This document shows, piece after piece, positions 1 through 11,119 of a DNA stretch of 64,000 nucleotides. Both the position numbers and the translations under genes were made by a program. This stretch comes from Mycobacterium alsense. Its GTDB lineage: Bacteria; Actinomycetota; Actinomycetes; Mycobacteriales; Mycobacteriaceae. The notes under the pieces are model-generated. The model did no database searches and was not told where the DNA came from. It saw nothing but the letters and a program-made list of their open reading frames with translations. Each line of letters starts with the position of its first letter. Positions within the stretch are counted from its first letter, which is position 1. Where the stretch lies: positions 62,001-126,000 of the forward strand of contig NZ_MVHD01000006.1 in assembly GCF_002086635.1 (NCBI RefSeq). The letters run 5' to 3'.

Positions 1-2
1 AC

Positions 3-2440
<2,438 letters not shown>

Positions 2441-2506
2441 ATCTGCACACGCTGGTCGCGATTTTAACAACTGCTCGTAGGTAAATGCCGCAGCGGGGGC
2501 GGTGGG

Positions 2507-3706
2507 TCAGGCCGAGACCGGTTTCTTCGCCGAAACCTTCATGAGCTTCATCAGGTTGCCGCCCATGATCTTGGCGACGTCTTCTTCGGAGAAGTCGGTG
2601 AGCTCGTCGACGAAGGTGATCGGGTCCTTCAGGCCCTCGGGGTGCGGCCAGTCCGAGCCGAACAGCACCCGGTCGGTGCCCATCATCTTGACGATCTCGG
2701 TGAACCGGTCCTCCCAGAACGGGGTGATGTAGACGCAGCGCTTGAACGCCTCGACCGGGTTCTCGCTGAACGCCTGCGGCATCTTCTTGTGGACGCCCTT
2801 CAGGCCCTTGAACAGGTCGGGGACCCAGTCGGCGCCGTTCTCGATGGACAGGATCCGCAGCTCAGGGTTGCGGGAGAGCGCGCCGTGGCACACCAGCGCG
2901 CCCATCGCGTCCAGGATCGGCCGGTGGCCCATCGCGAAGCTGCGGAAGGGGGTCGGCTTGAACGGCAGGAACTCATCCCCGGGCTCCCACACGTTCGCGA
3001 ACTCGGAGTAGCCGCTGTCCGAGGCGTGCATCGAGACCGGCAGTTCGGCCTTGATGCAGGCCTGCCAGAACGGGTCGAACTCCTCGAAGCCGAACGACCG
3101 GCTGCCCTTGAAACCGGGCACCGGCGCCGGGCGGACCAGCACGGTGCGGGCGCCCCGCTCGAGGCACCATTCCAGTTCCTCGAGCGCGCGTTCGACGATG
3201 GGCAGCGTGATCACCGGGGTGGCGAAGATGCGGTCGGAGTAGTTGAACGACCACTGCTCGTACATCCACTGGTTGAGGGCGTGGATGACGTCGTGGGTCA
3301 TCTCCGGGTCATCCTTCATCCGCTCCTCGACCAGGCTGGCCAGGGTCGGGAACATCAGGGCGTAGTCGATGCCGAGCTCGTCCATGACCTCGAGCCTCGG
3401 CCCCGGCTCGCGGAAGGCGGGGATGGCCTTCATCGGCTCGCCGAGGATCTCGCGGTAGCTCTTGCCCTGCGCGCCGTTGCGGAAGTAGTCCTCCTGGGCG
3501 CCCGGCCTGGCGACCTTTTCGAACGTGGGGTTGGGGATGTACTCGCTGATGTGGCCGCGCACCACGATCTTGGTGCGGCCGCGCACCTGCACGTAGTCGA
3601 TGACGTGCTTGCGGTGGTCCGGCAGGTACTTGGTCAGCGCCTCCTGCGGCTCGTACATGTGGTTGTCGGCGTCGAACACGGGGAAGGAAAGTTCGCGAGA
3701 CGGCAT
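2507..3706 (-). CDS. Amidohydrolase family 2 (ACMSD-like) protein
   Basis: 399 residues from the ATG at 3706, chosen because AAGGAG sits 6 bases before it; an in-frame upstream start at 3760 would run through the palindrome at 3743-3759. Metal-site motifs of the amidohydrolase_2 family are visible: an N-terminal DADNHMYEP (D-x-H type), HASDSG in the middle, RILSIENGADW, and the C-terminal GSDWPHPEG with the catalytic aspartate. The family includes metal-dependent decarboxylases and hydrolases; mycobacteria carry many uncharacterised copies. The adjacent TetR-hotdog gene reads in the same direction 82 bp upstream and probably controls it. Substrate unknown. Confidence 0.88.
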   Translation of the reverse strand: MPSRELSFPVFDADNHMYEPQEALTKYLPDHRKHVIDYVQVRGRTKIVVRGHISEYIPNPTFEKVARPGAQEDYFRNGAQGKSYREILGEPMKAIPAFREPGPRLEVMDELGIDYALMFPTLASLVEERMKDDPEMTHDVIHALNQWMYEQWSFNYSDRIFATPVITLPIVERALEELEWCLERGARTVLVRPAPVPGFKGSRSFGFEEFDPFWQACIKAELPVSMHASDSGYSEFANVWEPGDEFLPFKPTPFRSFAMGHRPILDAMGALVCHGALSRNPELRILSIENGADWVPDLFKGLKGVHKKMPQAFSENPVEAFKRCVYITPFWEDRFTEIVKMMGTDRVLFGSDWPHPEGLKDPITFVDELTDFSEEDVAKIMGGNLMKLMKVSAKKPVSA

Positions 3707-3742
3707 GGCGATCTCCTTATGGAGCCTTTGATTCTCGATATC

Positions 3743-3759
3743 TGGTAACGACGTTACCA
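3743..3759. promoter_or_regulatory. Perfect 17-bp palindrome, candidate TetR operator
   Basis: TGGTAACGACGTTACCA is a complete palindrome around one central base. It lies between the stop of the TetR-hotdog regulator (3789) and the start of the amidohydrolase (3706), about 37 bp before that start. The half-site GTTACC recurs at 4839-4844, about 10 bp before the start of the regulator itself. The pattern fits a TetR-type dimer controlling both genes; binding is inferred. Confidence 0.6.
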
Positions 3760-3788
3760 CTTTCGCGCGGCGAGGTGTAGCGGGCGCT

Positions 3789-4829
3789 CTACGCCTCGGG
3801 CCAGCTGGGCAGCGTCGGCGTGGTCCCCTCGATCACCACGAAGTTCACGGTCGCGGTCGCGAGGAGTTCCTCACCCGGGCTGGCGGCGTCGCCGTAGATG
3901 TCGACCTGCATGACCATGGTTCGGCGGCCGGCGCGCAGCATGCGGGGGACCGCGAAAGCCAGGCCCTGCCGGATCGGCCGCAGGTAGCGCACGAACAGGT
4001 CGGCGGTCGTCATCGTGGTGCCCGGCCGCAGGTAGCTCAACCCGAACTGCCCGGCCGCGACGTCGACGAGGGTGGCGATCAATCCGCCCTGCAGCGCACC
4101 GGACGTGTTGACCACCTGCGGGCTGACCGGCATCGTCATCGCGAACTCGCCGTCGCGGGTGCCCGCGCGCATTCCGATCTGCGCGAAGAGCTCGGCCAGC
4201 GACGGCGGGCGCGTCGCGCCGTCGGTTTCTCGGATGCCCAGCGCGCGGCTGCAGAAGTCGTAGACCTGGCCGGCGTCGATCGGCGCGCTGATCAATTCGG
4301 TGCCCAGCCAATGCAATCGCTGCGCGCCCATCATCGTCTGCATCACGATCGCGGCCGCGGCCCCGACGTCCAGGCCCGGGTTGAACACCCCCTCGGTGAT
4401 GCCCTGCCCGACGATGTCGCGGATCAGTTGGTGCAGCGGCGACAGCACGCGGGCGTATTCGCGGGGACGGGTTTCGGCCAGGTGTTGGTTGTAGAGGCTC
4501 AAGGCCCGGTTCAGGCTGTCCTGGGTGCTGGATTCGGGCTGTTGGCTGACGCGATCGATCACCAGCTTGAGCGCCGCGGTGCTGTCCAGCCCGTTGGTCT
4601 CGGCGCGCCAGGCCTGGGCCGATTGCGCGATGGTCCGCTCGAACAGCGCCAGCAACAGCTCGTCCTTGCTGGCGAAGTGCTGGTAGAAGGCGCGCAGCGA
4701 CGTTTTCGAGCGCGCGACGACCTCCTGCACGGTGAAGTCGGTGCGTCCGGTTTCGCCCAATATCGCGACGGCCGTCTTGATGAAGCGGTCGCCGCGGGTC
4801 ACTTCGGTTTCCTCGCCGGGGTCGGGCAT
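3789..4829 (-). CDS. TetR-family regulator fused to a hotdog (PaaI-like thioesterase) domain
   Basis: 346 residues. Residues about 12-58 form a TetR helix-turn-helix (FTVQEVVARSKTSLRAFYQHF), followed by a helical TetR core to about 200. From about 215 to the end lies a hotdog domain of the PaaI/4HBT type, with the NTSGALQGGLIATLVDVAAGQ helix and the LFVRYLRP strand. A normal TetR is about 200 residues, so this is a true fusion in one frame, not run-on. In hotdog thioesterases this helix holds the active-site residues, so the domain may bind or hydrolyse an acyl-CoA and act as ligand sensor; that is inference. It sits upstream of the amidohydrolase on the same strand, with a palindrome between them. 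Confidence 0.88.
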   Translation of the reverse strand: MPDPGEETEVTRGDRFIKTAVAILGETGRTDFTVQEVVARSKTSLRAFYQHFASKDELLLALFERTIAQSAQAWRAETNGLDSTAALKLVIDRVSQQPESSTQDSLNRALSLYNQHLAETRPREYARVLSPLHQLIRDIVGQGITEGVFNPGLDVGAAAAIVMQTMMGAQRLHWLGTELISAPIDAGQVYDFCSRALGIRETDGATRPPSLAELFAQIGMRAGTRDGEFAMTMPVSPQVVNTSGALQGGLIATLVDVAAGQFGLSYLRPGTTMTTADLFVRYLRPIRQGLAFAVPRMLRAGRRTMVMQVDIYGDAASPGEELLATATVNFVVIEGTTPTLPSWPEA

Positions 4830-5090
4830 GAGAATGAGGTTACCGCGCGAGGCAAGCCATCCGCGAAGCTAGCGGGGTGGGGGCGCGTCGTGGGCTGCGA
4901 TGCGTTTGGGCTCGTCGCGGCGGGCCGGGCGGACTTCGTCGCTGCCGCGTTTTCAGGGTTTGTCCCGCCGGCGTCACCTTCTTGGGCACCAGCGCGCGCG
5001 GGTCGGGATGGCCAGCGCCGGAAACCGGAGCGCCACAGGGTTTGGTCACTTACGCGTGCCCCGACGGGCTCGGCCACTTCTCCCGCGCTT

Positions 5091-5471
5091 TTAGCTGGGG
5101 TGCACTGTATCGGTGAGGTCTTGGCCGCAGTTCCTGCATACCTTGGCGTTGCGGGTGAATTTCCCACAGACCGCGCACTTCTTGAAGTATCCGTCGCCGG
5201 CGTGGGCCTGTGAGACGGGCCGCGTTTTTCCCGGGGGCTTCTGGAACGCGGTCGGCGGCGGTGCGTCTTCCTCGTTGCTCGTGCGGCGGACGTACCACAC
5301 CGCGCCGGCGACGACGGCAAAAACCAACAGCACGCAACCAGCCGCTATCAGGCCATTTTGGCCGAAACCGCGTATCAAAAGCGCGATGAGCTTTCCAATA
5401 CCTCTAACTGCGGGGCCTAATTCCGCCGCGTAATACTTCACGGTGCTCGTTTTCCGTTCTGGATTCTTCAT
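5091..5471 (-). CDS. Small membrane protein with C-terminal zinc ribbon, function unknown
   Basis: 126 residues. One transmembrane helix is clear (about 38-62, GLIAAGCVLLVFAVVAGAVWYV) after a short basic N terminus, followed by a flexible linker and a C-terminal four-cysteine zinc ribbon, CAVCGKFTRNAKVCRNCG. The knuckle pattern C-x2-C-x8-C-x2-C looks like a structural zinc site. The start may instead be the GTG at residue 11; neither has a strong ribosome site. It is divergent from another small membrane protein at 5735. I do not recognise a named family, and no function is proposed. Confidence 0.7.
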   Translation of the reverse strand: MKNPERKTSTVKYYAAELGPAVRGIGKLIALLIRGFGQNGLIAAGCVLLVFAVVAGAVWYVRRTSNEEDAPPPTAFQKPPGKTRPVSQAHAGDGYFKKCAVCGKFTRNAKVCRNCGQDLTDTVHPS

Positions 5472-5734
5472 CCGGTCCCGCGCGGGGAATCCGGGAGGAC
5501 GAAATCATACGCCCGTTCCAGGGTTGCGGAATTGCCTTGGCGGATTCTTGACGGCGCGGGCGGGCACCGCAACGGGCACGCCGAGATGTACCGAGCAGGA
5601 AGTCCTCCCTGGCCGTGGCCCAGCCACCGAAAGAACGCCAAGAATCTTTCAAGAAGCCCGCCGTAGCTTACGAATCGCCTGCGACCACAACCGACATCGG
5701 AGCATGATCGGGCACATCGCGAAAGGGCTTATTG

Positions 5735-6412
5735 ATGTCCAAGTACTGGTGGATCGTGGTCGTGATCGTGGTGATCTGCCTGCTGGCTGGTGTGGCGGTG
5801 AGCGTCGCGCGGAGCCTGAGCGGACTCGACAAAAAAGAGATGGCGGTCGTGCGTCGCGCGGCGGGGGAGTCGCCCTTTGTCGGCAGCGGCGGCGGTGACC
5901 TCGTCGGCCTCGACCTCGTCGCGTTGATTTTGATCGCAGCGTTGTGGTGGTTTACCAATTACAAGCACCGCTCCGCCGTCAAGAAGGCCGTCGGCTTTGA
6001 CCCCAGAAAACGGGACCGCGCGGAGGGCGTCATCTTTTCGTTCTACGAGCTTCGCATCACCAGGACCGAGCTGATCAAGGGCTACGATGAGCGCGCCCAG
6101 CGCCGTCGGCTGGAAGGGCTCACCGCCACGGCCACGACGTCCGACGTCGATGATCTCGTCAGTGTCAAGATCGAGGGGCCAGGCACGAATTTCGTGTACT
6201 CGGTGCCGCGCGACGCCCTTACCGGCTTCAATCCCAAGCGCGCGCGGCAGTTCGCCGCGCTCCTGAATTACGAAGCGAGAATCCAAAAGCAAATCCCGAT
6301 GACTCCACGCACCCGGGCCCCGCACCACCCACGTGTCGATGCGCTCGGCGGCTTTGGTCCCCGACGGGCGCATCCAGCGGGCGCCCGGCCGGCCACCGCG
6401 GTGCCGCTCTGA
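5735..6412 (+). CDS. Membrane protein of unknown function
   Basis: 225 residues from the ATG at 5735, with a GAAAGGG purine run about 8 bases upstream. Two hydrophobic segments are visible, residues about 4-26 and 61-77, followed by a soluble domain with VIFSFYELRITRTEL and SVPRDALTGFNPKRARQF. The tail after about residue 190 is Pro/Arg-rich and low complexity. A few AT-richer codons differ from the flanking catabolic genes. It lies between the zinc-ribbon gene and the convergent ligase gene. No recognised family. Confidence 0.68.
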   Translation: MSKYWWIVVVIVVICLLAGVAVSVARSLSGLDKKEMAVVRRAAGESPFVGSGGGDLVGLDLVALILIAALWWFTNYKHRSAVKKAVGFDPRKRDRAEGVIFSFYELRITRTELIKGYDERAQRRRLEGLTATATTSDVDDLVSVKIEGPGTNFVYSVPRDALTGFNPKRARQFAALLNYEARIQKQIPMTPRTRAPHHPRVDALGGFGPRRAHPAGARPATAVPL

Positions 6413-6421
6413 GGTGCGCGC

Positions 6422-7921
6422 TTATCCGCCCCGGGCCGCGATCATCGCCGAGCGGTTGACCTTGGTGGCCGCGGTGCGGGGGATCGCCTCGACGAACTCG
6501 ACGGTCTTGGGCGCCTTGTAGTGGGCGAGCCGGCCCTTCGCGTACTCGATCACCTCGTGCTCGGTGAGCGACGCACCGTCGGCGAGCTGGACCACGGCGT
6601 GCACCCGGCGCCCCCAGTGCGGGTCGGCGAGCCCGATGACCACGACGTCGGCGATGCCGGGGTGGCCGGCGAGCGCCGACTCCACCTCCGCGGGAAAGAC
6701 ATTCGCGCCGCCGGTGACGATCATGTCGACGCGGCGGTCCACGATGTAGAGGTAGCCGTCCTGGTCGAGGTATCCGATGTCGCCTGCGGAACGGAAGCCG
6801 TCGTCGGTCGACGGCAGCGGCGCCGCCCCGCCCACGTAGCGCGATCCCGCGCTCATCGGCGAGCGCAGGTAGATCTCGCCATGCTCGCCGGGGCCGAGCG
6901 GCTTTTTGTCGCCGTCGAGGATCCGGATCTCGGTCTCGCGGAAGCCGCGGCCGACGCTGCCGGGGTGCGCGAGCCACTCGTCGCCGCGCAGCGCGGTGAG
7001 GCCCAAGTTCTCGGTCATCCCGTAGGCCGTCACGATCCGCTCGGGGCTCAGCAGCTCGAACCAGGTGTGCATCAGCGACGGCGGCATCACCGCGGCGCCC
7101 TGCAGGATGAACACGACGCTGGACAGGTCGCGCCGCCGGACGTCGGGCCGGGCGGCGATGCGCGCGAGCATCGTGGGCGTGGCCGTGAAGTTGGTGATCC
7201 GGAACCTTTCGATCACATCCAAAACCAGTGCGGCGTCGAACTTTTCGAGCACCACAAGATGGTCGCCGGCCAGCAGCATGAGCAGGGTGGCGAAGCCGTT
7301 GGTGTGATACATCGGCGCGGGCACCATGATCGTCTGCGGCTGGGCCACCGGCGTCCAGTTCGACAGGAACGGCTCGCCGTGCTGGGGCGTCCAGAGCGAC
7401 GGGGCCAGGCTGAGGATCACCTTCGGCACGCCGGTCGACCCGCTGCTGCAGATCCCGTTCGAATGCGGGGAAACGACCGCGGGCAGCGCGCTTTCGGACT
7501 CACCGGCCGCGCGCGCCTCCAGCTCCCACCGGGTCTTCTCGTCGACGACGACGGCGGGGTCGATCACGTCGCGCACCCGGTTGCGCTCCCATTCGGGCAG
7601 GTCCCAGTGCATGGGAACGGGAACCGCGCCGATCTTCCAACACCCGAGCGTGGCCAGCACCAAGTGCTGCGAATTCGGGATCCCGAGTGCCACAAGGGAA
7701 CCCACTCCGGCGCCGCTGGCCGCCAGCGCCCGCCCCCACCGGTTGGCGCGGGCGTCGAGCTCACCGAAGGTCAGCGAGCGGGCGGTGCCGTCGAGCGCGA
7801 CGTTCGTCACGGCCGTGTCGTCGCGGCGTTGCTCGGCAAGCTGTTGCAGCTTGGCCCCGAACGGAATCCCGTCCGCGAGGGGGTCGGCCGCGGCCCCCGA
7901 TTCGATGGGCTGGGTGCTCAT
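6422..7921 (-). CDS. AMP-forming acyl-CoA synthetase (FadD-like)
   Basis: 499 residues from the ATG at 7921, which overlaps the stop of the preceding gene as ATGA; a longer frame to 8518 exists but lies inside the acyl-CoA dehydrogenase gene. ANL-superfamily motifs are present: a P-loop variant SSGSTGVPK, YGMTEN for the adenylate, GDIGYLDQDGYLYIVDRR at the hinge, and the C-terminal catalytic lysine in AATKVNRS. It should activate a carboxylic acid to its CoA thioester. It is the last gene of a five-gene operon with four acyl-CoA dehydrogenase-type subunits, so it probably primes the same substrate for beta-oxidation. Confidence 0.92.
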   Translation of the reverse strand: MSTQPIESGAAADPLADGIPFGAKLQQLAEQRRDDTAVTNVALDGTARSLTFGELDARANRWGRALAASGAGVGSLVALGIPNSQHLVLATLGCWKIGAVPVPMHWDLPEWERNRVRDVIDPAVVVDEKTRWELEARAAGESESALPAVVSPHSNGICSSGSTGVPKVILSLAPSLWTPQHGEPFLSNWTPVAQPQTIMVPAPMYHTNGFATLLMLLAGDHLVVLEKFDAALVLDVIERFRITNFTATPTMLARIAARPDVRRRDLSSVVFILQGAAVMPPSLMHTWFELLSPERIVTAYGMTENLGLTALRGDEWLAHPGSVGRGFRETEIRILDGDKKPLGPGEHGEIYLRSPMSAGSRYVGGAAPLPSTDDGFRSAGDIGYLDQDGYLYIVDRRVDMIVTGGANVFPAEVESALAGHPGIADVVVIGLADPHWGRRVHAVVQLADGASLTEHEVIEYAKGRLAHYKAPKTVEFVEAIPRTAATKVNRSAMIAARGG

Positions 7922-8853
7922 GCCGAGACCGGCCCGCTGAACAGCGTCTCCAGGTGACCGTCGCGGACGTCGGGGATCAGGCGCAGGGCGAGCGCCTCGG
8001 CGCTCAGCGGCAACCGGATCAGCGGCTGGGTGTGCCGGTCGAGCACGCTGATGTCGGACTCGTCGCAGAAGCCCAGGGCGCCGAGCAGCTGGTGGGAGGC
8101 GCGCAGCACCTGGCGTGCGGTGTCGGCGGCCTTGTGCCTGAGGGCGAGGGCATCGGCCGAATGTACCTGCACCGGAAGCGTTTCGGGCCGGCAGATGGTG
8201 TACTTCGCCAGTTCGTACAGCCCCCGCATCGCGACCGCGGCATCCGCGACGGCGAACCTGACGGCCTGGAAGTCGGCCAGCGGCTTGCCGAACTGGATCC
8301 GGGCGCGCACGTGTTCGGTGACGATCTGCAGCGCCTGCTGCAGCGCTCCCAGAATCCGCCACGATCCCAGCACGAGGTGAAGGTTGACGTCGCGGGCCGG
8401 GACCGTTCCGTCGGGTGCACCCAGCGTGGCCGGCACCAGGAACGGCCCCAGTTTGGCGGTGGTTCGTGACGCCGGTTGCGGGTGGTACCGGGTGCCGTCC
8501 ACGTCGGCGGCGATCCACTCGCCGGGCAGGTCGCCGTGGTCGATGCGGGGCGCCTCGGGGTTGACCAGCGTCAGCCGGGCGCCGTCGATGGCCAGCAGTT
8601 CCTCGACGAGGGGATAGGGCAGCGCGACGGCGCCGGCGGCCTGGCAGAGCACGGCCGCGGCCAGCAGGTCGTCGGGCGCCGAGCGGACGTCGAGCTCGAA
8701 CGCTCCGAGGTCATCGAGGGCCGTGCGGGCCGCGTCCCGAACGCCATCGTCGGTCTCGGCGCGCAGCGCCGCCGGTGGCCCGCCCAGCCGGGCGAGCCGC
8801 TTGGCGGCAACGGCCGCGAAGTCGCTGATGTCCTGCGGCAGTTCGGTGTTCAC
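7918..8853 (-). CDS. Acyl-CoA dehydrogenase-family small subunit
   Basis: 311 residues, short for an acyl-CoA dehydrogenase (usual 370-400). The C-terminal helical domain is recognisable (QFGKPLADFQAVRFAVADAAVAM; RQVLRASHQLLGALGFCDE), but the middle beta domain is reduced and the usual catalytic/C-terminal G-T-E-x-Q segment is missing. Mycobacterial steroid-side-chain acyl-CoA dehydrogenases such as ChsE1-ChsE2 pair a catalytic with a degenerate subunit in an alpha2beta2 enzyme. By that model this is likely a non-catalytic partner of the neighbouring FadE. It overlaps both neighbours by ATGA, consistent with coupled translation. Confidence 0.85.
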   Translation of the reverse strand: MNTELPQDISDFAAVAAKRLARLGGPPAALRAETDDGVRDAARTALDDLGAFELDVRSAPDDLLAAAVLCQAAGAVALPYPLVEELLAIDGARLTLVNPEAPRIDHGDLPGEWIAADVDGTRYHPQPASRTTAKLGPFLVPATLGAPDGTVPARDVNLHLVLGSWRILGALQQALQIVTEHVRARIQFGKPLADFQAVRFAVADAAVAMRGLYELAKYTICRPETLPVQVHSADALALRHKAADTARQVLRASHQLLGALGFCDESDISVLDRHTQPLIRLPLSAEALALRLIPDVRDGHLETLFSGPVSA

Positions 8854-10007
8854 CGGTGCTCTCCTAGTACGTCTCGTGCGACCAGCATCTTCTGCACCTC
8901 GATCGTGCCGGACGCGACGGTGGCCGCCTGGGCGTAGCGCCAGTGGTCCTCGATCGCCCCGTGCAGCGGCGCCGACGCGCCGCTGTCGAGCGCGGTGGGA
9001 CCGAGCGCGTCGAACAGCAGCTCGGCGACCTGTTGGTCGAGGGTCGTGGTGACGATGCGGGCGGCGCTGGCCGCCCCACCCGCGGCCGGATCGTCCTGCA
9101 GGGACACGGCCCGGTACGCCAAGAGCCGCGCCACGCGCAGGTCGACGAGCGCGCGGGCCCAGCGGGAGCGAATCGACTCGGGTAGCGCGTCCCAGTCGTC
9201 ACCGAGCTGGCCGCGCAGGCGCGCGAGCAGCGATTCGCACCGCGCGTAACGGGCGATGCCGACCCGCTCGAACGCCAGCGCCTCGCGCATCACGCGCCAG
9301 CCGTCGCCGACCTCGCCGAGGACGTCGCCGGGGAAGGCCCGCACATCGTCGAGGAACATCTCGTTGAGATGGTGCGGTCCGAGCATCGAGGGGATCGGCC
9401 GGACGGTGAAGCCGGGCCGGTCCATGGGGATCAGGAACAGGGTGAGCCGCTTGGGTTTTGGCGCCTCGGGGTCGGTGCACGCCGCCAGCACGCACCACGA
9501 CGCCATCAGCGCGTAGGAGGTCCACACCTTCTGGCCGGTGATTCGCCAGCCGTCACCGTCCGGCACGGCGCGGGTGCGCAGCGACGCGAGGTCGGTGCCG
9601 GCCTCCGGCTCGGAAAAGCCCTGGCACCAGATCACATCGCCGGAAGCGATGGCCGACAGGTGCTCGGCCTTCTGCTCGGCCGTGCCGTAGCGCATCAGCG
9701 CCGGACCGACCCAGTTGATCCCCATGTACTGCGGGCCGCGGGGCTCGTGCCGGGCCCACATCTCCTCGCGCAACACCGTCTGTTGCCAGACCGAACCACC
9801 GCCGCCGCCATGCTCTTTCGGCCACGCCAGCGCCAGCAGTCCCTCGGCGGCCAGCAGCTTGCAGAACGTCTCGGTGGTCGCCAGGTCACGCGGATCGTCC
9901 GTGCAGGCGCCGAGGAAGTCCGCGGGAATGTTGTTGGCTATCAACTCGCGCAAATGGTTTCGCAGTTGACCGGCGTCCTCGCCGAGGTCATAGTCCATGC
10001 TCGTCAT
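8850..10007 (-). CDS. Acyl-CoA dehydrogenase
   Basis: 385 residues. The family's flavin and substrate segments are clear: WCQGFSEPEAGTDLASLRTRA (FAD-binding strand), ITGQKVWTS, and a C-terminal VASGTIEVQKMLVARDVLG. It should oxidise an acyl-CoA to the 2-enoyl-CoA with transfer of electrons to ETF. Start at the ATG at 10007, overlapping the stop of the upstream gene as ATGA; an ATG three codons in is the alternative. It is the probable catalytic partner of the short subunit encoded immediately downstream. Confidence 0.92.
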   Translation of the reverse strand: MTSMDYDLGEDAGQLRNHLRELIANNIPADFLGACTDDPRDLATTETFCKLLAAEGLLALAWPKEHGGGGGSVWQQTVLREEMWARHEPRGPQYMGINWVGPALMRYGTAEQKAEHLSAIASGDVIWCQGFSEPEAGTDLASLRTRAVPDGDGWRITGQKVWTSYALMASWCVLAACTDPEAPKPKRLTLFLIPMDRPGFTVRPIPSMLGPHHLNEMFLDDVRAFPGDVLGEVGDGWRVMREALAFERVGIARYARCESLLARLRGQLGDDWDALPESIRSRWARALVDLRVARLLAYRAVSLQDDPAAGGAASAARIVTTTLDQQVAELLFDALGPTALDSGASAPLHGAIEDHWRYAQAATVASGTIEVQKMLVARDVLGEHR

Positions 10008-11119
10008 CCCTTCGGCAACCCGAGCACCCGCTCGGCGACGATGTTTCGCTGCACTTCCGACGTGCCGCCGTAAATGGTTGCGGCCAGCGCGTCCTGGCGT
10101 TCGAACAGCAGGTCAGGATCGCTGACCCAATCCTGGCCGCGGGCGACGGAGGCGAGCTCCCAAACCCGTTGCAGGGTCACCGATCCGAGCAGCTTGAGGG
10201 TGTCGGCCTCCGGGGTGGGCCGCCCGGCCAACTCGTTGCCCAGGGCGCGGTACCCGGTGGCGCGCAGCGCCTCGGCGTCGGTGAGCAGCGAGCCCAGCTC
10301 GGCGCAGATGTCGTCGGTCGGGCGCGCCTCGCGTACCGCGCCGAGTCCGCGCTTGATCTCGACCCAGTTCATGATCCAGATCATCTGGCGCTCGTGCTGC
10401 AGCGACGACAGCGCGACGTTCCAGCCGCCATTGAGCGGTCCGAGCAGGTTTTCCGCCGGCACCTCGACGTCGTCGAGGAAGACCTCGCAGAATGTCTCGT
10501 CGGAAATCGACGCCATGCGGATGGGCTCGACCCTGACCCCGGGCGACTGCAGGTCGAGGATCAGACACGAAATGCCGCGATGCTTGAGCGCGTCCGGATC
10601 GGTGCGGGCATACAGGGTGCACCACCGCGACAGGTGGGCCTGGGTGGTCCAGATCTTGTGTCCGTTGACCCGGAAGACGTCCCCACGGCGCTCGGCGCGG
10701 GTGCGCAGCCCGGCGAAATCGGAGCCGGCCTCCGGCTCGGACATGCCCAGGGCCCACCACTCGTCGCCGCGCAGCAACGGGACCAGCAGCCGGTCGATCT
10801 GGGCGGGTGTGCCGAACTGACGGATGCCGGGCGCGGCGACGTTCGGGCCGGCGATGTTGGGCAGCTTGGGCGCCGAGCGCACGGCCGCCGCGAGCCGCAC
10901 CTCCATCGCGTCGCGCAGGCCCAGCGACCGGCCGCCGTGCTCGCGGGGCCAGGTCGGTTGGATCCAGCCGGCCTCGAACGCGGCCCGCTGGTAGTCACGC
11001 CGCAGCGCCAGGTCCCAGCGGTACTCGCGGTACTTCGCGTAGTAGTCGTTGGGCAGAAAATCGGTCAGCCACGCGCCGAATTCCGCCACGATCGGGCTTC
11101 CTGAGAATCCGGCGGTCAT
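10004..11119 (-). CDS. Acyl-CoA dehydrogenase
   Basis: 371 residues with WALGMSEPEAGSDFAGLRTRA, VNGHKIWTT and a C-terminal YGGTSEVQRNIVAERVLGLP. This is the classical mycobacterial FadE layout. It overlaps the genes on both sides by four bases and so belongs to the five-gene minus-strand operon starting at 12213. With the product at 11116-12213 it probably makes a second heteromeric dehydrogenase; the exact pairing among the four subunits is inference from gene order. Confidence 0.92.
   Translation of the reverse strand: MTAGFSGSPIVAEFGAWLTDFLPNDYYAKYREYRWDLALRRDYQRAAFEAGWIQPTWPREHGGRSLGLRDAMEVRLAAAVRSAPKLPNIAGPNVAAPGIRQFGTPAQIDRLLVPLLRGDEWWALGMSEPEAGSDFAGLRTRAERRGDVFRVNGHKIWTTQAHLSRWCTLYARTDPDALKHRGISCLILDLQSPGVRVEPIRMASISDETFCEVFLDDVEVPAENLLGPLNGGWNVALSSLQHERQMIWIMNWVEIKRGLGAVREARPTDDICAELGSLLTDAEALRATGYRALGNELAGRPTPEADTLKLLGSVTLQRVWELASVARGQDWVSDPDLLFERQDALAATIYGGTSEVQRNIVAERVLGLPKG

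Noticed and set aside
4840..5049. Minus-strand ORF of about 69 residues in the gap after the TetR-hotdog gene
   Set aside because: Pro/Arg/Ala-rich low-complexity product, no ribosome site and no family; the 260-bp gap is better left empty.
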